64,000 bases of DNA from Mangifera indica (lineage: Eukaryota; Streptophyta; Magnoliopsida; Sapindales; Anacardiaceae), in assembly GCF_011075055.1 (NCBI RefSeq), contig NW_025401108.1, positions 310,001 through 374,000 of the forward strand. Reading direction: 5' to 3'. Position 1 is the first letter of the stretch; each line of letters opens with the position of its first letter. Under the pieces are notes generated by a model that had not been told where the DNA came from, searched no databases, and was given only the letters and a program-made list of their open reading frames with translations. The translations under genes and the position numbers were made by a program. Positions 37,125-49,974 of the stretch are shown here, one piece after another.

Positions 37125-38017
37125 AGCCAAAAGACTTATTCTCACCCAATGTTTAGTCCATTTTAAAAATGCAACTCACAGTGTTTCAAAAACTCACATA
37201 CTCACTTATCATCCAACTTTTATTAAATTTTTTTGTTTATTGTAAGGGTAAAACTATTATTTTATCACTAATATTAAAATAAATAAAATTATATCTCATT
37301 TTCTCTCTAAGATTAAAAACTAACAATTTCTCCTTTCAAAAGTTTAAAAAGTTACATTTTCCTCCTACTAGAGTTTACTTTCTTTCCCTTCGTTCTCCAG
37401 TGATTGGACTCTAGCCAAGACTATCATTATCCCATCTTTCTCCCTTTGTCGTTGCCAATCACACTAGATAAAGGCCAACAAAGCCCTAACACGATTAATC
37501 CTCAAAACGGATAGGCTTCATCAAATCAGCTCCAAACAACAAGAATCCATCACATTTTCTATTAATTTAGCTTCGAACAAAGACACATTGCACACAAAAC
37601 CTCCTTCTAGAGCCAATTTGACTGAAAATGCAACAGATATGGAAAAGTTGGCCTCTTCATCTTTGGACTTTGTTGACCTTCGTTTGGCATCATTGGCAGC
37701 GACAGAGAGAGAAGGACCAGATGACGAAAATTTCGATCGAAGTCTAATAATCGAAGATCAAAGAAAAAGTAAAGGAAAAATATAATTTTTTAAACTTTTG
37801 GATAGAAAAAATTATTAATTTTTTTAAATTAAAGAAGAAAATAAAATATAATTTTATTTACTTTAATATTAATGATAAAATAATAATTTTATCTTTATAT
37901 CTAATAAAAAAAATTAATAGATATTAAATGATACATAGGTATTTATGTTTTTCAATATCCCGTGGATGGGATTTTGGAAATAGATTAATCATTGGATGGG
38001 AATAAATCTTTTGGTCT
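37125..38017. mobile_element. Mutator-like non-autonomous element with perfect 9-bp target duplication
   Basis: TTCTTAATA flanks both sides (37116-37124, 38018-38026). The ends are AGCCAAAAGACTTATTCTCA before CCCAATG and the inverse of AGACCAAAAGATTTATTCCC before ATCCAATG. The 893-bp interior contains an open stretch at 37588-37785 without recognisable domains. The element sits about 430 bp upstream of the hydrolase gene start. Confidence 0.8.
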
Positions 38018-38443
38018 TTCTTAATATGTTGAATCAATGTCGTTTCTATTGCGGTGAAACGCGTCATTTCAATAAATATGTCACCACTCATTTTGGGTCT
38101 TATTTGGCTTTGGGATTAAACAGTCGTAAACATGATGTTCTTATTGAATAAGAAATTTGTCCAAGTCCGTCTCAGGCTCAAATTATGTTTGCTCTGGAAT
38201 GCTTTGTTCCGGACCCAATAATTGGACCTCAGGTTTTCTGGGTTCAGTCAGGCTTGTTTCTTTCTTCACTGTTCGCTAGTCTTTATGCCTCAAAACTTTA
38301 CGTACAAATCTAACGAAAAGTGAAAACTTTCGTAAATTTGATTACTAAAATTTCCCATTCTCTTTTCGAGCTCTGAAAAACGGTTAAAAGCTTTGGGCTT
38401 TTTATTTTTTATTTTTTGGGTAAATAAAAGTTTTGTGCTTTGA

Positions 38444-41400
38444 ATGTCGATGGTTTCGTTTCTAGGGTCAGTGAGGCCAGCCCCGTTTGCCATGTCCTCT
38501 TTTGGACCATATCGGCGCCAAATATCTCTCTATAGCTCTCCTCTTTCCTTTCCACGAACTGGGTTCTTCCCGTTCAAGAGGATTCTCCATGCTTGCTTTC
38601 AATCTAGTACGTTCTTTTTTATTAATTTCTTGGTATGTGAATGGTTATTTTTGTCTTTTTTGTATGCAATTGATTAGTTTCTTCATTATTTAGTACATTG
38701 CTATATGAGATTTGATTTATCTTTTCTGGTTTAGAATGGTTTCTTTGGATTCGTGAATTCAAATGATGCAACTGGATTTAAAGCTTTAGGGTGACAATGG
38801 TTTTGAATTTCATGTGCCTTATATTTCAATTGATTAAGATATTTGAATTCGTCAAGCTCAGGCATTGGCTGCAATAATCTCCTCTTTGGCTATAACTGCA
38901 TTGTTAAAGAAACATTTCTTCTAAAAGTGTTGCTTTAATTTTTTGTTCACATGTATTCTTAAGCAGAACAGTGTTATTTTCAGGGAGCCTGATGGTATGA
39001 TTTATTATAAAATGTTATAGAAGCTTGTTGGATATTATGCAGCCATTAGTTGTTATAGATGCTTATAAGTTGACCCCGTACTGCATTACAGATTCAGCAA
39101 GTAAGGATCTTGGAGTTCAGTTACCTTCACATCAATCTGAAATCATATTTATTGGGACGGGAACAAGTGAAGGGATCCCTCGTGTGAGCTGCCTAACAGA
39201 TCCTTTAAAGAAATGCCTGGTATTGTAACAAAATGTCTGTTCTTGAGCCACTTTGCTATATTATATTCATGATTAGATTTAGTGACATGGATGGCAAAGA
39301 TTTTTATCTCAGGTCTGCACCAAAGCTGTGGAACCTGGTAATAAAAATAGGAGACTCAACACTAGTATTCTCATTCGCTACTCTGGGCCATCTGGAAGAC
39401 GCAACATTCTGATAGATGCTGGAAAGTAAGTGAAAGATTCTTCTCCTTTGTCCATGCTTATGTTCGAACATGATTAAGAAAGAAAATGAACGAAGTTCAA
39501 GGGTTCACTCCTGTTTTTGAAATTTTGTTATCTTTTTTAATTTTGTCGCTTCAACTATTTTTGCAGTGTATTTGTTTTATTTCAGTAGTTTTTCTTATAA
39601 GATATGCTAAAATTGTAATATATATGTGTCAATGTTTTTGAAGTTGCAGTTACACTAAATATGTTTTTCTTATTGCTTGTCCAATTTGTTCCTTATTTCT
39701 AGGGAAAAATGAATTATTATTCCTTATGACTGAATTTGGCCTCTTGAAATATGGCGAAAGTGTCTATTAACGCAACATTTTTTTTTTTTTTTGCTTCACA
39801 ATCTCTTTTGCTTATTTTCGAAGTTCATTCTTTTAATCTCATTTTGCAGGTTTTTCTACCAAAGTGCTCTACGATGGTTTCCTGCTTATGGGTTAGTTTT
39901 GATCTCATTGATTTAGAATTTTTTAAGCCTCTCTATTCAATCTAGATAGACATCGTTTGACCATTATGTTCAATGATTATATGATTGTAGATGTGAGAAT
40001 ATTTTATGTGGCTATTGAGTCATTGCAAAAAAATTGCATGTGAAGAGAATATGATTTAGGTGTCAGGGCACTTAAGAAAAAGTATTAGAATTGGATTTAA
40101 GATCTTGGATTGAACCTGTATAATCTTCCAAGATAATTTTTGAATATTTGAATTCATTGGCTTGAAGAGACACTTGCCCTTACTGTAGCACATTCTTTAT
40201 CTCTTTCTTAGCATTATGTTGCTGTTTCCTTGAGGTTCTTGGTTTTTCTTATTGTAGTTTCACTATTTCTGTGAGCTCTATCGCGATATCAGCATCCAAA
40301 CTTGTTCTATGCATTTTAAATTGTATATATAGAAAATATAAATATTTGATTTTTCCTATTAGTTTGTGCAGTAAATGTGCACATGCTAGGATAATTAATT
40401 ATGCATTTATAATTGGCCCAAACAATAATAACTATCTGTTTTGGAAGCATAACTGAGGAGTAGAAATAAGCTATGTATTAGATCGTGAGATCGATGTTAG
40501 CTATAGTCAAGTATCATGCTATGTTAGTATAAGATTTCTCTCAGGTTATAATTTGCTCATTATTTTGATCCATTGTCACAAAACTCTAACCCTGCTTCTA
40601 AACTTGATGGGAGTCCAGTCCTTACATTCTATTAACAGTGCCGATAATTTAGTTATTAATGCCTTAATTATCCAAAGAAGGTTGAAATTGTTAAGTTGTA
40701 CTTTTTTTTTAAATCCCATTATGGTATATTTGTCTATGTCAGGTATTGGTCTTATTGTAACTAGTTGCATTTCTGTCAGGATAAGAACAATTGATGCGGT
40801 TATAATTACTCATTCTCATGCTGATGCAATTGGAGGTCTCTGACATGAACACTTTCTAGTTTCATTTTATAGTCAAATAAACAAGTTTGTGATTTGCATT
40901 AAACTTTTTATGCCTTCATCTTGTTATTTCTCTTGTTGTAAGGGATTCGCATATTTGATTGTGTATAGAATTCTTTTTCTCTTGTATTCAGGTCTTGATG
41001 ATCTTCGTGACTGGACAAATAATGTACAGCCTTACATTCCAATTTATGTTGCAAGGCGCGATTTTGAGGTCCAGCCCAAATCCTTCGTCCTATCTCTTAT
41101 TGCTTTTTGCATTTTAATGCTGCTGGTGCACAAAATGCAAATTATTTGCATGCAATAAGTAATTCATGAAATTAATACATTTTGTGTAAATTTATCATTA
41201 GCCTTCATTTCATTTGAACTCTGATAAAAAACGTTGATTGAGAATCCTTGTATATTGAAGCATAGTTAATGAATCCTGCCATGTAACTGTTAACAACTAG
41301 GAATCACAACTTCAGTTCAATGGTAATGGATATGACAACTGCAACTAGCAAATCAAGTGCCATCTCATAAATCAAATTATTACATAGCTGCCTTTGATTG

Positions 41401-43167
41401 TGTGGGTCACAGTTTGTTGTAATTTTGAGTTTTGCCGCTTACTATGACTGTTTATTTTCCAAAAACTGAACTCAAGCTTCTTTCCTCTCATTTTTCTGCC
41501 TTTACCATGCCCATTAAATTGTATTGAGTTACATAACATCCTGTTTAGTTTACTGTCTGTCAAATTTTTTACTTATCTGGATAAATTGATAATTAACTGA
41601 TACTGACGGGCACTGTCTGAAACTTCAATAGTCTGAGCTATTATTTGGTCTTAAAACTATTTCAATTTCAACTGTTAACATGATTTCAGGTGATGAAGAA
41701 GACTCATTATTACCTAGTCGATACAAGTGGCGTTATCCCTGGGGCTGCGGTTTCTGAATTGCAATTCAATATCATAAACGAGGAGCCATTTGTTGTTCAT
41801 GACGTGAAGGTGAATGATATTCACAATTTTCTTTTTCTGTTTCTTTTTTTTTTTTTTTAATTTTAGGATAGAAAGGTGACTTCCATTCACTAATGATTGA
41901 AAATCTTTCAACCCTCAAACTTATAAGTTTCTGAATGTGCTTAACCCTATGAGTTTAATATTTAAAAATAAATGAATTAATGCCCTAGCTGAAATAATTC
42001 ATCAAATTCTTTGACCTAGTTGCTTGATAGCTGTATAGTGAGACTACAGACCAATTTTGAAGATTGTGGATTTGTTTGCTTATATCTGGATTTTGAAGTA
42101 GAGGAGGAAAACTTGAAAATAGAGAACTTGAAGCTCTGATGGCTTTGTGGTTTCTACGTAGCAAGGATGTATAATGATCATTTTAAAGGTCGTCTAATAT
42201 CCAACTTGAATTCTGAAGTCAAATGTCTGGTCTGTAGACGATCAACTTATTTTTGCTTGACTTCAATGGGATATCTCATTAAGAATCATTCATTTAACTT
42301 GCTTTGCATAAATAGAATAAAAATGTCTTCATCTAACTTGATAACAGTAGATATAATGATTTAGGCTTTCCTCACTGAAGCATTCAACATGAAATGGAGT
42401 CATCATAGTCTGACTTAGTTCTAATATGCATCTTATCTGACTTGACTCAAATGTGGTGTTTCAGATTACACCTCTACCAGTGTGGCATGGCCATGGATAT
42501 CGTTCCCTTGGGTTCCGTTTTGGCAATGTTTGTTACATAAGGTTGTCTAAATTTGATGCTTATGTTTAACATTATGCTTGCATTTTTCCTAATTTTATCT
42601 GGATTTGGAAGTCGATCCTCTCTATACTTATGCTTTGCAGTGATGTTAGTGACATACCAGAAGAAACTTATCCACTTCTTAAGGACTGTGAAATCCTGAT
42701 TATGGTCTGCTCTCTCTCGCTTTCACGTGTGCACAAACACAAACACATGTCGTATACTTCTTTCCTTATAATTACTTTTAGCTTATGCAAAATAAATTTT
42801 CCAGGATGCTTTAAGGCCTGATCGGTCTTCTGCAACACACTTTGGGCTTCCAAGGGTATGAATTTTGACTTCTTCTGAGGATATATACCTCTTATTTTAA
42901 CTGTTGATTTATACTTTTCTTTCAGGCCTTAGAGGAGGTGAGGAAAATCAAACCAAAGAGAGCACTTTTCACCGGTATGTTAACCTTTTCATTTTGTCAT
43001 TAAATCAAGTTAATGAGCATTCTCACTTATGAATTTGCCCTTTTAAAGGTATGATGCATCTCATGGACCATGAAAAAGTGAGTGAAGATCTCACAAATTT
43101 GATGGACACAGAAGGTCTTGACGTACAACTAAGTTATGATGGATTGTGTGTGCCAGTAATGCTCTAG
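38444..43167 (+). CDS. Metallo-beta-lactamase-fold hydrolase, PhnP / C777.06c-like
   Basis: Twelve exons: 38444-38606, 39092-39219, 39313-39425, 39850-39891, 40780-40835, 40992-41068, 41690-41809, 42465-42541, 42641-42704, 42805-42855, 42926-42974 and 43049-43167, all with GT-AG borders and consistent phases; 352 residues. The family signature GTGTSEGIPRVSC starts the fold, followed by the metal motif THSHADAIGGLDDLR (H160, H162, D164), in which Ala replaces the second His of HxHxDH as is normal for this branch, and VWHGHG (H241, H243). Relatives include bacterial PhnP cyclic phosphodiesterase and, as I recall, Arabidopsis At1g30300; the plant substrate is not established. The first 50 residues are Ser/Arg-rich and lack acidic residues, suggesting a plastid or mitochondrial transit peptide. 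The start is the first ATG in frame. Introns are mostly short to medium, the longest about 890 bp. Confidence 0.9.
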
Positions 43168-44150
43168 CCTTTTTCTTTATTTCTAATGTGGCCACAATGA
43201 GCTGCAACATCATTTTTATACAACAATATGACCCCATTCTTTCCCCTCGATGTTACCAAACACAAGGTTGAAACTGCAACTCTTACCAAACATTTAAATA
43301 CATGGTGAAATAAGAAACTCATGACTTTTTGGCAAAGTCCCCCGACTTTGACAACACCAACTTTTGGCTCACCCTTCAAGTTTTACTTTTAGTATATGCT
43401 ATATATTCTTTTCTTTCTCTTTTCCTGGCATACACATGTTTGAAAACAAGAGAGGGTGGCTTCATTGCCTCACTACATGTCACCGTGGGACCTGCTTAAA
43501 ACCTTTTCGAAATGCATGTACAATAATTGCGGTAGTAGTCAACACAAGATTCTCCTGCTTTTGGCATGCGTGAAGGCGGTACACATTCACTCAACAAAAG
43601 GTGATTGTTACAATTTTTTGGACCATCTACACCAAAGCATGTTTTACAAAATTTTTGGGAAGATTGGTTTGAGTGTCCATTCTGGGTTGAATTTTTTGCT
43701 TATGGTTAAATCTGCTAGATTTTGATGATGACAAATAGTTTGTTCAAGCTTGGACGAACTTCCAGAGGGCTGTGTTCATTCAAATATGGTTGAATAAGAG
43801 ATTGCATCTCTTTCCTTCCATAATTTTGTTTCCCATTGACCACTACAAAATTGGCTGATATGTAATTCACTTAACTGTTTATAATTTCTTGAATTCGAGA
43901 TAAACTTTGAAGAAATTTATGGAACACCCATATGGAGGGAATGGAGCTGTTGAGTCCCCGACGTTTTGGTTCTAGTTCTTATTCCAAATCGGCTTATCAC
44001 AAGTGGGTTTTGTTCTGGACCTGGTTCCAATTTTGTAAGGAGCTGAAACTGACCCAGGAAACAAAATCCAAGACAATATTTTAAGATACTTGGATCCGGA
44101 TTTGGTCATTTCTTATATTTTATTCAAAAGAGAGAGAGAGAGATGAAGTA
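43168..44150. other. Intergenic after the hydrolase
   Basis: The first 200-300 bases may be 3' untranslated sequence. Bases 43930-44060 resemble the hAT-like MITE at 11641-12085 (TTCCAATTT, GGTTCTAGTTCTTATTCC motifs). No gene. Confidence 0.45.
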
Positions 44151-45012
44151 AACCCAGATATGATACTCGTAATCCTGTTCCTTGATCTATGGCATATTTT
44201 TCGTCTTCTCAGCATTAATCATCTACCTTACCAAATGGATATATCATTCTTCGATCATCGGCAAACATCCTCCATCACCACCGAAGCACTCAAATCTTGG
44301 AAGCCTCCACCAATTTGGTCTTTACCCGCATCGTTCACTCCACTCACTAGCTCAACGTTATGGCCATCTCGTGCTCCTTCATTCAGGCAGAAAGCGAGTT
44401 CTCATCACGGGTATTTGCATGTGAGATCTCATATTTTCAAACAGACAAAATTCACCATCAGTGATAGGATTCTCTATGGTTGCAAGGACGTGGCAGCTGA
44501 TCTTACAGTGAGTATTGGAGACAGAGGAGAACCATTGTGCACGCCAACTTTTAAGTAATCCAAGAGTCCATTCATTTAGAACAGTCTGAGAAGAAGAAAT
44601 TGCACCCTTTATCAAGAAGATTGGAACTTGTGCATCATTGTCCTTGTTACTATCAATTAGCATGATTTCAGTCATAACTTTAGCCATTAATTAGCATTCA
44701 TACTTTATCTATATATAAGAAATCAATTTATTCATATTTTATCAGTCATTGGAAATGAACTTGAGCGAAATGTTCGTCTTGCTTACGGATGGTGTGACTT
44801 GTCCGGAGGAAGTATAGTAAGTATAGTGGAGGTGAAGGTGGGAGAAAGCTGAAAAGTTGTTAGGGGAATTTACAGAGCTACAAGGTGGTTTCAATGTGGG
44901 GGACTTTGTCCCATGGATCAACTGGGTAAATCTTTTCAATGGCGTTGATGCTACAGTGGAGATAGTCGCAAAAGAAAAGAGTTTGATGAGTGCCTGCACT
45001 AAATATGATGTA
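44151..45012 (+). pseudogene. CYP71: CYP71-family cytochrome P450 pseudogene, N-terminal half
   Basis: The reading runs membrane anchor (FFVFSALIIYLTKWI), proline hinge PPSPP, then GSLHQFGLYPHRSLHSLAQR, DLIFSNRQ, DRILYGCKDVAA, LLSNPRVHSFRTV, EEEIAPFIKKIG and finally LLGEFTELQGGFNVGDFVPW plus INWVNLFNGVDATVEIVAKE. The order matches a CYP71-type P450 up to about the F/G helix region. The segments are spread over different frames. In-frame stops include TGA at 44422-44424 and TGA at 44587-44589, where the family normally has Arg (VREEE). A frameshift precedes LLGEF. The I-helix, ExxR, PERF and heme-binding region are absent downstream, so this is a truncated, dead copy. Confidence 0.85.
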
Positions 45013-46284
45013 ATTGTCAGGGATTATCCGCGACAGTATGAGGGTTGCCCTCTCCTTCATTTGTTCTTGATTCGATAATTTTCTTCGAATTTGTGAGAGC
45101 CGGCTTATGATAGGGAATAAAGAAAATATTATTCTTCTGCATTGCAATAGAGGGGTTGACAGTTATTGGGTTTCACAAACGTGATAAAGGCTCAAATCCA
45201 AGACTTGTCCCTAGAAGTTCGAACACTCCAACTACTAGTAGCTATTAACGTTTCTTCCAACTATTATGTTGTGCACTTTTCCTTTATTTTCTTCATTATT
45301 TCTCTTTTCCTATTTGCTTCATCTTTTACTCTAAATATTGTGCTTTTTTACAAAATCTCAACATTCATCAATATCAAACTTTGCAACTTTGATTCAAAGA
45401 ACATCACAAAAGAGACAACCTGATTGTACCCCGAATACAAGTCATCAAGAACAAATCTCTATTATATTAAGGTGTGTAGATATTCCAATTGTTAGACTTG
45501 AGGCTCTAGAGCCAATCATTTTAGCTACTATTGTAATTTTACCATATATACATTTGTATATAGTGTATCATGTTTATGAATTAATAAAAATAATATTTCT
45601 TCGTTCTTCTTTTACATATGTTTTACGTATGAAATGAATACACTTGGAATGATTAAACCATAACAAGAGTATTCATGTTTGTCTTTCATTATGAGGGTCT
45701 TATGATCACATTAGATGACCATTTTGAAACATACCAAAAAGTATTGATAAGTCTTACATGTCAAGATTGTTTGGTGATAATTTGGTATAACTTATGGGTG
45801 CTTGTGTTGTTTACCTGACTAACCCACTAAAGGATTTTAAATAGATAACAACTCTAGTGTCAAATGAAATTTATTCTCTAATGAATACTAATGCATGTAA
45901 TCTTTCGACGTTAGATCATGGGAACATCTTATGCATCAATCGATATAATTTAATACTAGTCTAACATATTTTATGATAATATGTATTATATTCAATAATT
46001 TGATCTTGGCATAGAATTTTAAGGTGAAGATCAAAATTTCGTTTTATATACTCATTACTTTCTTCTTATACAAAACAACGAAAAAGTTTGCAAGATCATG
46101 CTTCAAGTTTAACACTTAAGCCATTATCACAAGTTCGTTGATAAAGTCGTGTTAAAAGTGTTATAAGAGATGCTTATATAAATTAGTAGAAACTGAAGAT
46201 CCTAAAACAAAAAGTGAAGTCCTTTAGCAACATATCGGATTGAAAATTTTAAATATATATTAGACATGATTATTCGGTATGATA
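45013..46284. other. Intergenic, repeat-like
   Basis: No gene. Bases 45470-45800 resemble the end of a retrotransposon LTR in style (ATGAATTAATAAAAATAATA) but I cannot pair it with a partner. Confidence 0.35.
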
Positions 46285-46440
46285 AGTTGTTTGTTGTTAA
46301 TACGATTAGCAAACATTTACAATCTAAAAATATGGACATTGTTGTTGCCATAGATCACTTAAAAGGTCTTGTAGGTCTTGCTTCTTTTTTTGAAAAACTA
46401 TAGTGAAAATGGATTTACATATTTTATGACTTCTGCTAAA
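46285..46440 (+). pseudogene. Fragment of a TTF-type zinc-finger hAT transposase
   Basis: Reading on the plus strand gives SKHLQSKNMDIVVAIDHLKG, then LASFFEKL and, after a stop, NGFTYFMTSAKVVM. This matches the LQSxxMDI...LxxFFExYRExGF...AKxIA stretch found in plant TTF-type/DUF4371 hAT-dimerisation proteins, a different hAT branch from the one at 4515-6945. Only about 50 residues are recognisable. Confidence 0.6.
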
Positions 46441-49400
46441 GTGGTTATGTAATATTCATATATACATCTCAAGCGCATAATAGTCTTTTTGCTTATAGTT
46501 ATACTTATGTATGATTGTGGTTTGAGTTTGGTTTGAGAATAAGTAAACTATTAAGTATTTAAAGCAATGTATGACAGTACATCAAGGGTGTGATAGAAAT
46601 TTTTTTATGTGAGCTAGTATTAATTATGTTTTTTTGATTAACGTAAACTCATCTTGTTAAACTATCTCCACAAAAGCAAGATAGCAAACTATACAAATAT
46701 TCATTAATTATAATTTTAGTTTAATAAAGCCGGTTTATTGGATAGTCTAATGTGAATTTATAGAATGAGCTTAAGTGGGTAATAAAAATAAATTCAATAC
46801 ACTTAAAAGTTATGATCTAGGTGGATTGTCTGGTATGAATATTTGGGTTATTGGATCTTTGATGAGAGGATCCAAGTAATCTTTTTTATAAATTGATTAG
46901 ATATTTACTCTAAAACCTAATTGTTCTAACTTTTTCTATTGAAAGTCGTCATAAGAGAAGTTTCTAAAGTAGAAGACCAATCATAATAAATCTTCAATTT
47001 CAGGTGATTCTCAAAGGTTTTTTTGATTCAAATTGCATGACATTAGAGGTATTCATATAACTCTGAAGTTTAATTCAATATTTTATAACCTTTGTGTAGA
47101 TATTGTAAAATTAAGGTTATATGATTTTATTTAGTTTATACAAAATCAATCTTATATGGTGTACATACCAAACGTTTATTTTAAAAAAAAAAGAAAGACA
47201 TGTTTGCATTGTTTTTAGGATATTTATTGTGGGTTTATTTAGAGTGAAAGAGAGAGTTTGAGTGATGTATGTCTGGTGGTCATAGTAGTCTTCGATGACA
47301 GTTTTTCCGAATTTGAAAGTTGTTGCTTCTAGATTTGGAGGCGACTACCCCTTCGTTTTGGATAAAGTTATCAAGATTCAAAGTTTCAACCGTCCAAATC
47401 CAAAGCCAAGATCCAAGGCTTCCACATGTTCTAGTGGTGGTAGTATCAGCGTGGTGGTGCTTATGTTGACAGGTGATGCCTGATACGGGTGTAGGAGATA
47501 AGTTAGGTGGCTTGTAATTTTGATTTAATACAAGAACATTTTTCTCTTGAAAATTGTCTATGGGTAAAGTAGTCACAACAAATTTTTAGGTTTAATTATT
47601 GATTTAATTGAATATCAAAACATTTCTATCCTAAAAATAAAATTATAACAAAATTAAGATATATTATTAATCTTTTAATATATGTTTATTATTTACGGCA
47701 TTATCTTGGGTATAAAAGATTATTAAAATGTTTTATTATTAAATAAATTATCTTAATATTAAAATAATTCGGTAGCATATATAAGATAAATTATCACATA
47801 CCCAGAAGATTCCTTCGAATGAAAAGGTATAGTAAGTAAAATAAAAGATTGAATCCAAAATTTAAAAAAAAAAATTTTTAAATTCATCAATTTTACTAAT
47901 TTTTTTTTAAAATTATAACAAAATTTAAATTTAAAACAGAATTATTCTATTTTTATAATATATGTTATTGAATAAATATTATGAAATTGGATCGTGTAAT
48001 ATGATGGAGATTAATGTGCGTGAGAGTTAAAAAATTTGAAGGGCAAAAGGGGTAGAATCTTGGTCTAGGAAGAGTCATTGTCTGTAGGGGCGGCAGGGTA
48101 AGATTTTGTGGGAAGGTCGGCATGACAGGTGTCGAAAGGAATATTGCTGCCTTTTTGACAACGATCTCCTCCAGAGAGAAAAAAATTGTGGAGTCACGCA
48201 CTCTGCATGAATCTTTCAGACTCTCTCCAATCAGCCACGACTCCTTTTCACGGGTGCTTGCAATTATTTTATGTGAAAAAGAAAAGTTACCGAATATTTT
48301 TTAATAATTTATTTATTATTATTTATATTATTTTATTTAATTTATAAATAATAAAAAGTTTTGATAATTTATTATTATTAAAGATAATATAATAGATAAT
48401 ATAAGTGATAATTTGATTATTATTTTTATCTTAGATATAAAAAAATTATTAAAATAATTCTTATTTTATGATAATTATATTTTTTATTAATTTTTATAAT
48501 TCAAATAATCTTATTTTTAATTAATATAATAAAAAATATTTTAAAATAAAAATATTTAAATAAAATAATATCTTATTACAATAAATCAAATATAATAATT
48601 ATTCATATCTATTTATCTATATTAATTTTTATTAATATAATAATAATTTATATCTAATTATTTTTGAAATAATTTTGTAGTTTTAATAATCCAACATTAC
48701 TGAAATTAAATCTATTTTTAAATGCTTTTATAAGTTCATAAAAAAATCAAAAATATAGTTTTATTCCACACAGGTCTTGTTGTACATCAATGAAGTGTTT
48801 GTGTACGGATGGGATGATTGTACAGCCGGATGTGCATGGAGGATGATGGAGGTGGGGTGTAGGTGAATCTTTGACAATCGAAGTGGGCCCAAAAAATATT
48901 CAATCATTTAGCTGTGGGCCTTCTGCTTTTGGGTTGTCCCTCGTGAACTCTGAGTGCACACATTCACATTTGATAATGATGTTGATTTTGATTTCTTTCA
49001 TCCATTTTATTTAAAATTTAATTTTCCTTTTTATTATTTTTAATTTAATATAATTTTTTCTTTTGAAAAAATAACTTGACTTGCAATCTGGGGCAACAGG
49101 AGAAATTGATATTCCCACAAGCGAAATTACCTATAAATAACACAAACCAATCACAAAATTTCCTCTCATTTTTTATATTAGTATCATTATACTTTTTTTT
49201 AAATTTTTTTGACAATTGGGATATTGCCAGAGTTCACCAGACAGATAAATCCAGAATATAATGATCGAACCTATAATTACTTTATCAAATACATCAAGAT
49301 TTTCATTTGGGCATTTTGCTAATAATTTGATTAGAGGTCACAAAACTAATTAAACTTTAATAATAACAAATTAATGCCTATTATTGCATTGGTTGTTGCC

Positions 49401-49780
49401 AAATCAAAGCAACGAAAAATTCATGAAATCATATGATTTTGTCTATCAATTTATTTATTTATTTAATTTTCATGGCCAAAAAATCATCATGTGCATGGAG
49501 CCATAGTATGTTAATTTAATACCAATGATATTGCATGAAAAATTATGTACGGTTTATACACATAATTAATTATTTAAAACTAATTAATACAAAGATTTTA
49601 TAACATCGTTATAAAAATATATGAATAATATGATATAATTATTGTATCATGTTTTACATAATTTGGTTAAGTTTCCAAACATAATTTCTATCCTATTTTT
49701 AGCGATGAAAAAGGAAGTACCTAATAAATTGACAAATTTCGGTCTTTCTCATAGGAGAAATTATATGAAGGAAAATGCTA
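46441..49780. other. Intergenic, no gene supported
   Basis: Small open stretches at 47295-47483 and 48122-48304 show no known domain, and I see no gene structure around them. The 48300-48720 part is extremely AT-rich. Confidence 0.4.
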
Positions 49781-49782
49781 TG

Positions 49783-49918
49783 AATACAATTTTTTATGTA
49801 TAAATAACGACGTGTTATCATATGATTAGATAATTAAAAATTAAAGATAAAATAATATCTAATAATATGATAATATGTCATTATTTATACACAAAAGTTA
49901 TATGTATAATTTTATTGT
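49783..49918. mobile_element. Palindromic AT-rich MITE
   Basis: TACAATTTTTTATGTATAAA at the left end is inverted at the right (TTTATACACAAAAGTTATAT). The core ATCATATGATTAGATAATT is shared with the copies near 59216 and 61800. Confidence 0.6.
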
Positions 49919-49974
49919 TATATCAAATGATACTATTGGAAGGTATGACCTGAGAACGAATATATTCTATTTTT

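Noticed and set aside
37588..37785. 65-codon open stretch inside the Mutator-like element as a possible captured gene
   Set aside because: No recognisable domain or intron structure; relatives have similar GA/TC-rich interiors without an open frame.
40271..40456. Small open frames in the long intron of the hydrolase gene
   Set aside because: They lie within the intron 39892-40779 and show no similarity to anything I know.
45166..45637. Two overlapping plus-strand open frames after the P450 pseudogene
   Set aside because: They have no P450 C-terminal motifs or other domain and are low-complexity and hydrophobic.
47280..47576. Opposing open frames at 47280-47576 and 47295-47483 as a small gene
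   Set aside because: No domain, signal or splice structure; surrounded by repeat-like DNA.
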